From Hyphomicrobiaceae bacterium (lineage in GTDB: Bacteria > Pseudomonadota > Alphaproteobacteria > Rhizobiales > Hyphomicrobiaceae), in the NCBI GenBank assembly GCA_022842785.1, contig JALHOW010000003.1, positions 434,001 through 498,000 of the forward strand: a DNA stretch of 64,000 bases, written 5' to 3'. This document shows positions 1-8,284 of the stretch, piece after piece (position 1 is the first letter of the stretch; every line of letters begins with the position of its first letter). Made by a program: the position numbers and the translations under genes. Under the pieces are notes generated by a model, which worked only from the letters and a program-made list of their open reading frames with translations, had not been told where the DNA came from and made no database searches.

Positions 1-636
1 GACATCTGGCTGGTCGGCTGGACGATGCCGACGTTCTGGCGGCCGTCGACGGCGACGGTGCGGATCGGCGACCGCGTGGAGAAGGGCCTGCATCTGGTGC
101 AGGTGTGGATGATCCGGCCCATGGGGGGCGAGGAGGTGCTCGTCTTCTATCCGCAGGACGGGTACTGGCGTATGCGGCCCAAGGCGCCGGCCGGGCTCGC
201 GCCGACGGCGTTCGGCTCGTCGATGCTGATCGGGCCGATCGAAATGGACGGACGGCCGATTGTCAGGATCAAGGAGATCGCGTTCGATCCCAAAACGCGG
301 ACATTCAAGCTGGACTTCGAGGTCGGCGGGTCGGCGACGATCAAGCTCGCGCATATCGACCAGAACCGTCAGACGCTTGAAGTCTCCATGGACAAACCCA
401 TATCCGGTAAGCCCTTCGCGGGCCTGCGCTCCATGTACGTAACAGAGTTCAACAACGACGTGGCGCGGATCGGGGTGCGCGAGCCTGGTGCCAAGGGCTG
501 GCGCGAGAGCCCGATCCTGAACTTCCAGACATCTACTGCCAGTGCAGTGTGGATGGGGCGCACCACCATCTCGCGACATAATACGTCATCACCGGATATC
601 GTCCTGAACGGGTTCTCGGCGGCGCCCCGTCCGTAG
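1..636 (+). CDS. Hypothetical protein, 5' end outside window
   Basis: The reading frame is open from the first base of the window, with residues upstream of the first internal ATG at base 25, so the true start probably lies off the left edge. The visible part is about 211 residues. It is rich in beta-forming residues, has no obvious membrane segment, and includes a stretch reading IGPIEMDGRPIVRIKEIAFD. I do not recognise the family. It ends 48 bases before uvrA on the same strand. An ATG start at base 25 (203 residues) is the alternative if the gene is complete. Confidence 0.6.
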   Translation, partial: DIWLVGWTMPTFWRPSTATVRIGDRVEKGLHLVQVWMIRPMGGEEVLVFYPQDGYWRMRPKAPAGLAPTAFGSSMLIGPIEMDGRPIVRIKEIAFDPKTRTFKLDFEVGGSATIKLAHIDQNRQTLEVSMDKPISGKPFAGLRSMYVTEFNNDVARIGVREPGAKGWRESPILNFQTSTASAVWMGRTTISRHNTSSPDIVLNGFSAAPRP

Positions 637-684
637 TAAGGTCGGCGCGGAAAGTGGCGCCCCTAACCGCCCAGCCGAGCCATC

Positions 685-3600
685 ATGAGCAAGTCACCAC
701 GTAAAGCCGCCCCCGCGGCGGCCAAGTCCACTCTGTCCTCAGTGCAGCCTGTCGCAACACCGGCAAGCCTGATGAAGACTATCCACGTGCGCGGTGCGCG
801 CGAGCACAATCTGAAGAACGTCGATCTGGAGATCCCGCGCGACGCGCTCGTCGTGTTCACCGGGCTTTCGGGATCGGGGAAGTCGTCGCTCGCGTTCGAC
901 ACGATCTATGCCGAGGGACAGCGGCGCTATGTCGAGAGCTTGTCCGCGTACGCGCGGCAGTTCCTCGAGATGATGCAGAAGCCGGATGTGGATCACATCG
1001 ACGGGCTCTCGCCGGCCATCTCCATCGAGCAGAAGACGACGTCGCGCAATCCACGCTCGACGGTCGGCACCGTGACAGAGATCTACGACTACCTGCGCTT
1101 GCTGTTCGCGCGCGTCGGCGTGCCGTACTCGCCGGCGACGGGCCTGCCCATCGAGAGCCAGACAATCACGCAGATGGTGGATCGCGTGCTGGCGCTTCCT
1201 GAGAACACGCGGCTCTATCTGCTGGCGCCGGTCGTGCGCGGGAGGAAAGGCGAGTTCCGCAAGGAGCTGGCCGAGTGGCAGAAGCGCGGCTTCCAGCGCG
1301 TGAAGATCAACGGCACGTTCTATGAGATCCCCGACGCGCCGAAGCTCGACAAGAAGTACAAGCACGACATCGATGTCGTCATCGATCGTCTGATCGTGAA
1401 GAAGGACATCAAGACGCGGCTCGCCGACAGCTTCGAGACGGCGCTCGGGCTCGCGGATGGCGTGGCGCTCATCGAGTTCGCGGACAAGCCGCTGCCAAAG
1501 TCGGAGACGGAAGGCGCGAACAAGTCGAAGAACGACACGCACGAGCGCACGGTGTTCTCACAGCGTTTCGCGTGTCCCGTATCCGGCTTCACCATCGAGG
1601 AAATCGAACCGCGGCTCTTCTCGTTCAACGCGCCGGCCGGTGCCTGCCCGACGTGCGACGGCCTCGGTACGGAGCTGAAGTTCGAGGCCGATCTCGTCGT
1701 GCCCGACCGCTCCATATCCGTCGGCGATGGCGCCATCTGGCCGTGGGCGCGCAGCGGTAGCACGTCACCCTATTACGAGCAGACGCAGCGTGCGCTCGCA
1801 AAGCACTACAAGTTCGATCTTGCAGCCCCGTGGGAAAAACTGCCGCGCAAGATCCAGGACGCCATTCTCTTCGGCTCGGATGGCGAGGAGATCACCTTCA
1901 CGTACGAGGACGGCCTGCGCACGTACAAAACCGTGAAGGCGTTCGAGGGCGTGATCCCGAACATCGAACGGCGCTGGCGCGAGACGGACAGCGAGTGGGT
2001 GCGCGAGGAGCTGTCGCGCTACCAGGGCTCGCACCCGTGCGCAACGTGCGGCGGCTATCGCCTGAAACCGCAGGCGCTGGCGGTGAAGATCGGCGGCAAG
2101 CATATCGGCGAAGTTACGGATCTCTCGATCCGTGTCGCGAACGCGTGGTTCGCCGAAATCCCGAACACGTTCACGCCGCAACAGACGGCCATCGCGACGC
2201 GCATCCTCAAGGAGATCCGCGACCGCCTGAAATTCCTCAATGACGTGGGGCTCGATTATCTCACGCTCGCGCGCGGTTCGGGTTCGCTCTCGGGTGGTGA
2301 GAGCCAGCGTATTCGGCTCGCGTCGCAGATCGGGTCTGGATTGACGGGCGTGCTGTATGTGCTCGACGAGCCGTCGATCGGCCTGCATCAGCGCGACAAC
2401 GCGCGGCTGCTCGTGACGCTGCGCCACCTGCGCGATCTCGGCAATACAGTGCTCGTCGTCGAGCATGACGAGGATGCCATCCTGCAGGCGGACTACGTCG
2501 TGGACATCGGTCCCGGCGCGGGCGTCCATGGCGGGCAGATCATCGCGCACGGCACGCCCGCCGAAGTGATGGCGACGCCGGGCAGTCTCACGGCCGAGTA
2601 CCTAACCGGCGCGCGCGAGATCGCGATGCCCAATCAGCGGCGCAAGATCGATCCCAAGCGCCAGCTCAAAGTCATCGGCGCGCGCGCGAATAACCTCAAG
2701 GACGTGACAGCCGCGATCCCGCTCGGCGTCCTGACATGCGTGACGGGCGTGTCGGGCGGCGGGAAGTCCACGTTCCTCATCGACACGGTCTACAAGGCCG
2801 CGGCGCGCAAGCTCAATGGCGCGCGTGAGGCGCCGGGCGCGCACGATCGCATGGAAGGCCTGGAACTGCTCGACAAGGTCATCGACATCGACCAGTCGCC
2901 GATCGGGCGCACGCCGCGCTCGAATCCGGCGACGTATACGGGCGCCTTCACACCCATCCGCGAGTGGTTCGCGAACCTGCCAGATTCGAAAGCGCGCGGT
3001 TACGGCCCGGGTCGTTTCTCGTTCAACGTCAAGGGCGGGCGCTGCGAAGCCTGCCAGGGCGATGGCGTGATCAAGATCGAGATGCACTTCCTACCGGACG
3101 TCTACGTCACGTGCGATCAGTGCAAGGGCAAGCGCTACAATCGCGAGACGCTGGAGATCCTGTTCCGCGAGAAGTCCATCGCGGACGTGCTCGACATGAC
3201 CGTCGAAGAAGGCGTCGGATTCTTCAAGGCTGTGCCCGCGATCCGCGACAAGCTGGAGACGCTTTTCCGCGTCGGGCTCGGCTACATCAAAATCGGCCAA
3301 CAGGCGACGACGCTCTCGGGCGGCGAGGCGCAGCGCATCAAGCTCGCGAAGGAGCTGTCACGCCGCGCGACGGGCCGCACGCTCTACATTCTCGACGAGC
3401 CGACGACGGGCCTGCACTTCCACGATGTGGCGAAGCTGCTCGAAGTGCTGCATCAGCTCGCGGATGCCGGCAATACGCTCGCGGTCATCGAGCACAATCT
3501 CGAAGTCATCAAGACAGCCGACTGGGTGATCGACCTCGGCCCCGAAGGCGGCGACGGTGGCGGCGAGATCGTCGCCGAGGGCACGCCCGAGGACGTCGCG

Positions 3601-3699
3601 CGCGTCAAGGAGAGCTACACGGGGCAGTTCCTGAAGGAGCTGCTCGGTCGCCGCGCGAAGGGGAAGGCCGGGGGAGCCAAGAGGCAGGCAGCGGAGTGA
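685..3699 (+). CDS. uvrA: Excinuclease ABC subunit A (UvrA)
   Basis: UvrA is the damage-sensing ATPase of nucleotide excision repair; it loads UvrB on lesions. The protein has 1004 residues and two ABC modules. The first has a Walker A ([10 protein letters not shown], near residue 60) and a signature [11 protein letters not shown] (near 535). The second has [10 protein letters not shown] (near 690) and [11 protein letters not shown] (near 875). Both Walker B segments ([13 protein letters not shown]) and the zinc-binding CxxC pairs ([24 protein letters not shown]) are present. It is slightly longer than the usual 940-970 because of about 29 Ala/Ser-rich residues before [14 protein letters not shown]; an ATG there (base 772) is an alternative start. 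uvrB lies about 50 kb away in this window, so the two are unlinked. Confidence 0.97.
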   Translation: MSKSPRKAAPAAAKSTLSSVQPVATPASLMKTIHVRGAREHNLKNVDLEIPRDALVVFTGLSGSGKSSLAFDTIYAEGQRRYVESLSAYARQFLEMMQKPDVDHIDGLSPAISIEQKTTSRNPRSTVGTVTEIYDYLRLLFARVGVPYSPATGLPIESQTITQMVDRVLALPENTRLYLLAPVVRGRKGEFRKELAEWQKRGFQRVKINGTFYEIPDAPKLDKKYKHDIDVVIDRLIVKKDIKTRLADSFETALGLADGVALIEFADKPLPKSETEGANKSKNDTHERTVFSQRFACPVSGFTIEEIEPRLFSFNAPAGACPTCDGLGTELKFEADLVVPDRSISVGDGAIWPWARSGSTSPYYEQTQRALAKHYKFDLAAPWEKLPRKIQDAILFGSDGEEITFTYEDGLRTYKTVKAFEGVIPNIERRWRETDSEWVREELSRYQGSHPCATCGGYRLKPQALAVKIGGKHIGEVTDLSIRVANAWFAEIPNTFTPQQTAIATRILKEIRDRLKFLNDVGLDYLTLARGSGSLSGGESQRIRLASQIGSGLTGVLYVLDEPSIGLHQRDNARLLVTLRHLRDLGNTVLVVEHDEDAILQADYVVDIGPGAGVHGGQIIAHGTPAEVMATPGSLTAEYLTGAREIAMPNQRRKIDPKRQLKVIGARANNLKDVTAAIPLGVLTCVTGVSGGGKSTFLIDTVYKAAARKLNGAREAPGAHDRMEGLELLDKVIDIDQSPIGRTPRSNPATYTGAFTPIREWFANLPDSKARGYGPGRFSFNVKGGRCEACQGDGVIKIEMHFLPDVYVTCDQCKGKRYNRETLEILFREKSIADVLDMTVEEGVGFFKAVPAIRDKLETLFRVGLGYIKIGQQATTLSGGEAQRIKLAKELSRRATGRTLYILDEPTTGLHFHDVAKLLEVLHQLADAGNTLAVIEHNLEVIKTADWVIDLGPEGGDGGGEIVAEGTPEDVARVKESYTGQFLKELLGRRAKGKAGGAKRQAAE

Positions 3700-3701
3700 G
3701 C

Positions 3702-4109
3702 ATGGCGGACGATGCACTGCCCAGAGGTGCGATCTTCCTGCCGCCGGACGGCGGTCGCCGCTATGACATGAAGACCATGAGCGCGGTCTTCAAGGCCGAT
3801 GGCGAGGAAACGGCCAACCGCTACAGCGTTTCTGAGTGGTGGCTCGATGCGATGAAGCCCGGGCCCGGCGCGCACAAGCACGATGAGAACGACGAAGTCT
3901 TCTACGTGCTCGAAGGCCGGCCATCGATCTTGCTCGGCGAGCGGTGGGTCGATGCGCCCAAGGGCTCATTCCTGCTCATTCCGGCGGGCGTCATGCACGA
4001 CTTCGAGAACCGCACGGACCAGCGGATCGGGTTGCTCAACTTCTTCATGCCCGGCGGCTTCGAACCCATGATGCCCATGATCGTGAAATGGTTCGATGAG
4101 AATAGGTGA
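3702..4109 (+). CDS. Cupin-domain protein
   Basis: A 135-residue single-domain cupin. The metal-site pattern is visible: HKHDENDEVFYVLEG (His, His, Glu of motif 1) and PAGVMHDFEN (His of motif 2). The C-terminal MPGGFEPMMP segment is typical of cupin_2 proteins of unknown substrate. The ATG lies two bases beyond the uvrA stop; a GTG six bases earlier overlaps that stop, so the gene is very probably translationally coupled to uvrA. The family includes dioxygenases, isomerases and binding proteins, and nothing here identifies the substrate. Confidence 0.85.
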   Translation: MADDALPRGAIFLPPDGGRRYDMKTMSAVFKADGEETANRYSVSEWWLDAMKPGPGAHKHDENDEVFYVLEGRPSILLGERWVDAPKGSFLLIPAGVMHDFENRTDQRIGLLNFFMPGGFEPMMPMIVKWFDENR

Positions 4110-4212
4110 GGGGGTGGGGGTGGCCCGTGCCCGCTCTTGACACGCATGATATGGTGCGACTGATATTAGTTGATCTCTCTTATCTCGAACTGCGTCCCAT
4201 TATGTCGGGGGT

Positions 4213-4584
4213 ATGGATATGCAGCAGCGAGCGCCACAATCTTCGGATTGCAAGAGCACAACCGAATTAGCCTCATGGGGAAACCTGCGGCTTTGGAAAT
4301 TCGCGAAGGCGAACCCTTCTGACAAAGAGTTGCTCATTCAGGTTCGCGCAATTCTCCTTGATCGGAAGAGAGATAACGCAAAAGAGGCTATTGCCTGGAT
4401 CGAGGGCCGCCTCCATGACTTGGAGCGCCTGCCAGCTGATCCTCTGCCCCAGCCCAAGAGATCAAAGTGGGGCCTAGCTGCGGCCCTGACTGCCGCGCTT
4501 CTCGCAATCTCAGGCGGCATTGCTCACGGCGCTGGCGTTTCCATCTGGCATGGCTTCCTCAAGCCATTCTTTAGGATCGATTGA
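4213..4584 (+). CDS. Small protein with C-terminal membrane segment
   Basis: The protein has 123 residues. A charged N-terminal helical part (about residues 25-75, including a KEAIAWIEGRLHDLERL helix) precedes a hydrophobic stretch around residues 88-107 (WGLAAALTAALLAISGGIAHG), suggesting a tail-anchored inner-membrane protein. Base composition is less GC-rich than neighbouring genes, hinting at acquisition, and it abuts the repeat-rich tract. I recognise no family. There is no convincing Shine-Dalgarno; an in-frame Met at residue 3 is a possible start. Confidence 0.5.
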   Translation: MDMQQRAPQSSDCKSTTELASWGNLRLWKFAKANPSDKELLIQVRAILLDRKRDNAKEAIAWIEGRLHDLERLPADPLPQPKRSKWGLAAALTAALLAISGGIAHGAGVSIWHGFLKPFFRID

Positions 4585-4590
4585 TCTCAT

Positions 4591-4684
4591 CACTCCCCAT
4601 GCTCGCGTGCGGTCCAAGCCGGAGGCTTGGCGCTGACGCGCGGCGCGCGCTCGCGCGCCGACCGCACGAGAGCGTGGGGGAGTG
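4591..4684. repeat. Large imperfect palindrome
   Basis: The arms at 4591-4614 and 4660-4684 pair almost completely (outer part CACTCCCC with GGGGGAGTG, inner part GCGTGCGGTC with GACCGCACG). The spacer holds a second short hairpin (CAAGCC with GGCTTGG) and a GCGC-rich run. It sits six bases beyond the preceding stop codon, so it may terminate that transcript, although no T-run follows. Confidence 0.6.
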
Positions 4685-4737
4685 TGAGGTGACCAGCGTC
4701 ACGGAAAGCGTTGATCCGACAGTGCTCGCCCCGCACT

Positions 4738-4910
4738 CCAAATCATAAAAGACGGGGGTTCCGGGGGTGTCCCCCGGGCGGGTTACAGGGCGGTAGCCCT
4801 GTTCGCGCCTCTGGCGCGAGTGGGGCGCATGCCTCTGGCATGCCTTCGGCATGACCCCCACACCCCATCGGGAGGACACCCTCCCGAACCCACCCGCCTT
4901 TATGACTTGG
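4738..4910 (+). repeat. MITE-like intergenic element, copy A
   Basis: About 173 bp with terminal inverted repeats of about 35 bp. The left end begins CCAAATCATAAAAGACGGG and the right end is the complement of CCAAGTCATAAAGGCGGG. Internal hairpins include GGGCGGTAGCCC and GCATGCCTCTGGCATGC. It has no coding capacity. Nearly the same sequence recurs at 5391-5565, a truncated copy at 6183 and an inverted shorter copy at 10974. A non-autonomous mobile or retained palindromic element is the simplest reading. Confidence 0.75.
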
Positions 4911-5027
4911 CATCTGTCACCTGTGGCGGTGACGGCACGCGCGAGCCGCGATCCTCACGTCCTCGATTGCTCGATCATTGCCACGCCTCACTCGAGAACA
5001 ACGATCATCGCTTTCGAGGAGTACGCC

Positions 5028-5402
5028 ATGCCCACCATTGCCATCGTGAACAATGAGGACAGCACGCGCGCGATCATCCGTCGTCTCCTGCGGGAGGCCG
5101 GCTATCGCGTGCGGGAGTACGTCGACACCGAGTCCGCGCTCGAACTCTGCGAGCGTCCCGCCGATCTCGCCATCCTCGACAGGACCAACTACCCGCTCAA
5201 GGGGCCAGAGCTGTTCGTGCGCATCAGGGCGCACAACAACATGCCCGTCGTGTTCGCCTCAGGAAATGGTTACATGCTGGAGAAGGAACTCGCGCAGCTT
5301 CATGTGCAGCCACAGGCCGTGATCGACCTGCCATTCATGAATGCAGACGTCCTGGACACCGTGCGGCGCGTGCTGGCCCAGGACTGCGCACCAAGTTCAT
5401 AA
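5028..5402 (+). CDS. Stand-alone receiver-domain protein (degenerate)
   Basis: A 124-residue CheY-like protein with no output domain. The start is the ATG after GAGGAG. Residues E10-D11 form the acidic pocket, D51 (in LAILDRTNYP) aligns with the phospho-acceptor, and S78 (VVFASG) with the switch Thr/Ser. The near-invariant Lys of the KPF motif is replaced: the sequence reads DLPF with Leu at 101. Loss of that Lys usually impairs phosphorylation-dependent switching. No histidine kinase is nearby. The stop codon lies inside repeat copy B, so the last residues (about PSS) are encoded by the repeat end. Confidence 0.75.
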   Translation: MPTIAIVNNEDSTRAIIRRLLREAGYRVREYVDTESALELCERPADLAILDRTNYPLKGPELFVRIRAHNNMPVVFASGNGYMLEKELAQLHVQPQAVIDLPFMNADVLDTVRRVLAQDCAPSS

Positions 5403-5565
5403 AAGACGGGGGCTCCGGGGGTGTCCCCCCGGCGGAGCGCGAGGCGGCAGCCTCGCTCGCGCCTGCGGCGCGAGTGGGGCGCATGCCTCTGGCATGCCTT
5501 CGGCATGACCCCCACACCCCATCGGGATGGACACCCTCCCGAACCCACCCGCCTTTATGATTTGG
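5391..5565 (+). repeat. MITE-like intergenic element, copy B
   Basis: About 175 bp and nearly identical to copy A over its right two thirds. It starts CCAAGTTCATAAAAGACGGG and ends in the same inverted terminus. It overlaps the last four codons of the receiver gene and provides its TAA. Together with copy A it brackets that gene in direct orientation; together with truncated copy C it brackets fosX. Confidence 0.75.
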
Positions 5566-5662
5566 CGTTCGCTGCACCGGATAGCCACGACCTGTCGCAC
5601 TCCGAGCGACAGGCCGTGCTAGTGAGCGATGAGCAGCCGCCAGAACCTATTCGGAGGATCGC

Positions 5663-6079
5663 GTGATCCAGGGTCTCAGCCATATGACGTTCATCGTCCG
5701 CGACCTCGATCGCATGGAAGCGATCCTCACAACCGTGCTCGACGCGCGGAAGGTCTATGACAGCGGTGCCAAGACATTCTCGCTCTCGAAGGAACGCTTC
5801 TTTCTCGTCGGCGACGGCACAGATCCGATTTGGATCGCGACCATGGAAGGCGAGCCGCTGCCGGCACGCACGTATAACCATATCGCCTTCAAAATCGCGG
5901 ATGCGGACTACGAGACGTATCTGCAGCGCGTTCGCGGACTCGGCCTCGAGGTTCGCGAAGGCCGTTCGCGCGTGCCCGGCGAGGGGCAATCCATCTATTT
6001 CTATGATGACGACAACCACATGTTCGAGCTGCACACGGGCACACTCGCCGAGCGGCTGAAGCGGTATGGGGAGGGGTAA
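5663..6079 (+). CDS. fosX: Fosfomycin resistance hydrolase FosX
   Basis: A 138-residue vicinal-oxygen-chelate metalloenzyme that opens the epoxide of fosfomycin with water. The metal ligands expected for FosX are visible: H7, H73 (in TYNHIAF) and E122 (in HMFELH). The general-base Glu that separates FosX from the thiol transferases FosA/FosB is present at E44 (SLSKERFFL). The C-terminal GTLAERLKRY is also typical of FosX. The start is the GTG behind GGAGGA. It lies alone between repeat copies B and C, which fits acquisition or shuffling of a chromosomal resistance determinant. Activity is inferred from family membership. Confidence 0.9.
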   Translation: MIQGLSHMTFIVRDLDRMEAILTTVLDARKVYDSGAKTFSLSKERFFLVGDGTDPIWIATMEGEPLPARTYNHIAFKIADADYETYLQRVRGLGLEVREGRSRVPGEGQSIYFYDDDNHMFELHTGTLAERLKRYGEG

Positions 6080-6111
6080 GCGAAGCGGCATACGTTCAAG
6101 TCGGCGCGTGC

Positions 6112-6158
6112 GGCCGCCCCTCATCCTAACCTTCTCCCCGTGCAATACGGGGAGAAGG
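6112..6158. repeat. Short palindromic element (CTCCCCG family), half copy
   Basis: A conserved flank (GCCCCTCATCCTAACC) leads into a perfect 11-bp stem (CCTTCTCCCCG with its complement) around a 7-base loop at 6130-6158. The same family occurs at 21564 and, as a full two-hairpin copy, inside uvrB at 53343. It may act as a terminator for fosX. Confidence 0.65.
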
Positions 6159-6182
6159 GACCTGTAGCGGTCGGGGCGAGCT

Positions 6183-6255
6183 CCAAGTCAATAAAAGAGG
6201 GGGGGCCGGGGTCTCCCCGGGCGGGTTACAGGGCGGCAGCCCTGTTCGCGTCGCG
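6183..6255 (+). repeat. MITE-like intergenic element, truncated copy C
   Basis: It begins with the same terminus (CCAAGTCAATAAAAGAGGGG) and runs through the GCGGGTTACAGGGCGGCAGCCC hairpin region seen in copy A. Similarity is then lost, and the right half and terminus are missing. Confidence 0.6.
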
Positions 6256-6590
6256 ACGCTGTAGCGGCGCTCGATCGAAGCGCCTTATCCCCGCACTGAT
6301 GTCGCGGAGCTATGGTCAGCAGCGCTCGACAATGAGGGGCCCTTCCGGAGGCGTCCGAAATCGCGTCGAGCGCGCCGCTCCCGGAGCCGAGCCTCCGGCC
6401 TGCTGCCTCCGCATATGACGCACGTGCGTGAGCCGGAACCGACCGGTCTGGCAGGTGGAGAAAGCGAGCGGCAAAAACGGGGCGGCAGGCGCCGCTCAAA
6501 ATTTCCTTCGGACTGGTGCCAGCCGCCCCGTCCCTTGATGGCGAACAGGAGCCCGACGCGAAAGCGTGCCGGGCGCGGTCGGCTGCGCGC
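6256..6590. other. Non-coding gap left of the NTF2-like array
   Basis: I see no credible gene in these 335 bases. Two structures stand out. One is a 9-bp inverted pair CGGGGCGGC/GCCGCCCCG at about 6478-6531. The other is a GAAA-loop hairpin (GCCCGACGC-GAAA-GCGTGCCGGGC, about 6552-6575) that could end the minus-strand transcript arriving from 6591. Confidence 0.4.
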
Positions 6591-7064
6591 TTAGGCGCCG
6601 GCGCCTGATTTCTGGCGGCCGATCTGGAGGTTGAATGGCTCGAGAAGGTCTTCCGGCGAAGCCTCGCGGCTCATGCGCATGAAGGCTTCGAGACGCAGGG
6701 TGTCCTCGAAGCTGTCGAGCCGATAGATGAGACCATCCTTGATCTCGAACACGAGACGGCGCGTCCCTTCGATGATGTTCCCGGTCGTGCGATGGCGATA
6801 GCGGAAGTTCACGTGTGCGCGAACGATATCGCCTTCGACGCCGACAATCGTCGGCTCATAGGTGAGGTAGTCGAACACGGCGAGCATGGCATAGCCGAGA
6901 TCGCGGCAGGCTTCGGGGCCGCGGTAGACGCCTGCGAGCGGCGAGGCATCGCGCCCGTTATGGATTGTATAGACGAGATCAGGATGGCCATGCGCCACGG
7001 CCATCTCGAGATCCTGCACGCTCCAGAACGCGAAGAACGAGGCAACGACCGACTTGTTGTCCAT
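6591..7064 (-). CDS. NTF2/SnoaL-like protein, array member 1
   Basis: The protein has 157 residues starting at MDNKSVVASFF; a 15-residue upstream extension lacks family similarity. It has the alpha+beta cone of ketosteroid isomerase/SnoaL-like proteins: an N-terminal helix with QDLEMA, a central FDYLTYEPTIVG strand, then VRAHVNFRYRHRTTG and a C-terminal helix. It closely resembles four other genes in the next 3 kb (same FDYL.YEPTI and RHR.TG blocks), so it arose by local duplication. The fold is used by isomerases, cyclases, hydrolases and binding proteins, so substrate is unknown. It is last in the minus-strand run. Confidence 0.8.
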   Translation of the reverse strand: MDNKSVVASFFAFWSVQDLEMAVAHGHPDLVYTIHNGRDASPLAGVYRGPEACRDLGYAMLAVFDYLTYEPTIVGVEGDIVRAHVNFRYRHRTTGNIIEGTRRLVFEIKDGLIYRLDSFEDTLRLEAFMRMSREASPEDLLEPFNLQIGRQKSGAGA

Positions 7065-7122
7065 TCTCTGCGCTCCCAATCCTATCCATCCGCCGCCGTG
7101 ACGCAGCACACCATTGTCACAT

Positions 7123-7587
7123 CTAGGCAGATTTCTGCCGGTTCAGCAGAGGCGGGCCACTCTGAGGCTGGCCGCTCGCCATCCGTTGCGCCACCAGCTT
7201 CATATAGGTCTCGATACGCGCGGCATCCTCGTAGATGCCGATAGCCGCTATGAGACCTTCGCGGACTTGGAAGATCGAGCGCTGCGAACCTTCAATAACG
7301 TGGCCGGTCGCGCGATGGCGAAGCAGGAACCTGACATGGGCGCTCACGACGCTATTCCCCGCACTGACGATGGTCGGCTCGTAACCGAGATAGTCGAATT
7401 CGGCGAGCACCTTGTAGCCGAGTGCGCGGCAGCTATCGATCCCGCGGTAACTGCCCGAGAATGGGGACGCATCGGGGCCGTTGTGAAATGTGTACACGAT
7501 CTCTTCGTGCAGATGGGCCAGCGCCATCTCGAGGTCCTGCACACGCCAGTACGTGAAGAACGAGGTAACGACCGCCCTGCTGTCCAT
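7123..7587 (-). CDS. NTF2/SnoaL-like protein, array member 2
   Basis: The protein has 154 residues starting at the ATG of MDSRAVVTSFF, behind GGAAGGGGAGGG. It shares with member 1 the RVQDLEMALAH helix, the FDYLGYEPTIVS strand and a RHRATGHVIEG segment. The active-site cavity residues differ (FLLRHRA versus FRYRHRT), and EGLIAAIGIYEDAARIE replaces DGLIYRLDSFED. It follows member 3 by 57 bases on the same strand, consistent with co-transcription. Function is unknown. Confidence 0.8.
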   Translation of the reverse strand: MDSRAVVTSFFTYWRVQDLEMALAHLHEEIVYTFHNGPDASPFSGSYRGIDSCRALGYKVLAEFDYLGYEPTIVSAGNSVVSAHVRFLLRHRATGHVIEGSQRSIFQVREGLIAAIGIYEDAARIETYMKLVAQRMASGQPQSGPPLLNRQKSA

Positions 7588-7644
7588 TCCCTCCCCTTCC
7601 AAGCTGTCACTCCACTGCCGCGAGGCAGCGCACTACAGTACATT

Positions 7645-8115
7645 CTACTCGGAGCGCTGCCTCTCGCGCTTCGGCAGCACCGGCAATCTCACGAGTTGAT
7701 TGTTCGCCAGCCGCTGCGCCGTCAGCTTCATGAACGTCTCGACGAGCTTAGCATCGTGGTAGCCTTCGATGACCGCAATCTTATCGCCTCGGACCTTGAA
7801 TTCGAGGCGTCGCGTGCCTTCGAGAACCCCGCCCGTACTCCTGTGACGATACTTGAACGATATCTGCGCGCGGACGAAATTGCCCCTCACGCTGATAATA
7901 GTCGGCTCATAGCGCAGATAGTCGAAGTCCTCGAGGATAGAGAACATGGCGTTCCTGGCGGCATCAACGCCCCGCAAGTCGCCGGCGAACGGAAGATTGC
8001 TGTTCGCCACGTGGAGCTTATAGACGATGTCGTTGTGAAGGAGCGCACACGCAGACTCGACGTCCTGGGCGACCCGAAACGCCAAAAAAGCCTCGACAAC
8101 CTCACGGCTGCTCAT
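7645..8115 (-). CDS. NTF2/SnoaL-like protein, array member 3
   Basis: The protein has 156 residues from MSSREVVEAFL; the frame stays open about 50 codons upstream, but that part shows no family similarity. The conserved blocks are QDVESACALLHNDIVYKLH, FDYLRYEPTIISV, VRAQISFKYRHRSTGG and EGYHDAKLVETFMKL. The C-terminus ends in a Pro/Arg-rich tail (LPVLPKRERQ) shared with members 4 and 5 (PSLPSS, PALPKRP). It lies just downstream of the acetyltransferase gene. Confidence 0.8.
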   Translation of the reverse strand: MSSREVVEAFLAFRVAQDVESACALLHNDIVYKLHVANSNLPFAGDLRGVDAARNAMFSILEDFDYLRYEPTIISVRGNFVRAQISFKYRHRSTGGVLEGTRRLEFKVRGDKIAVIEGYHDAKLVETFMKLTAQRLANNQLVRLPVLPKRERQRSE

Positions 8116-8284
8116 TCTCAACCCCGCGCCCATCCCCGAAATTGAACGTACATTACTCAGCCCAAATATCAACGCCTTCAACGTCGCAGACACGGAGCGT
8201 GCAGACACGTCGCGAGCACACGGGTGAGGCGCCTGGATCGCGTCGAGCCCAGCCGCATCGCACATCGACCGTTAGTCTTCAAAA

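Noticed and set aside
6478-6531. Inverted pair CGGGGCGGC/GCCGCCCCG considered as a small RNA
   Set aside because: Only a 9-bp stem with a loop of about 35 bases and no promoter or T-run; too little to call.
7114-8145. Open frame of 343 codons on the plus strand
   Set aside because: It runs antisense across two NTF2-like genes; the minus-strand frames show conserved paralogous blocks, so they are the real ones.
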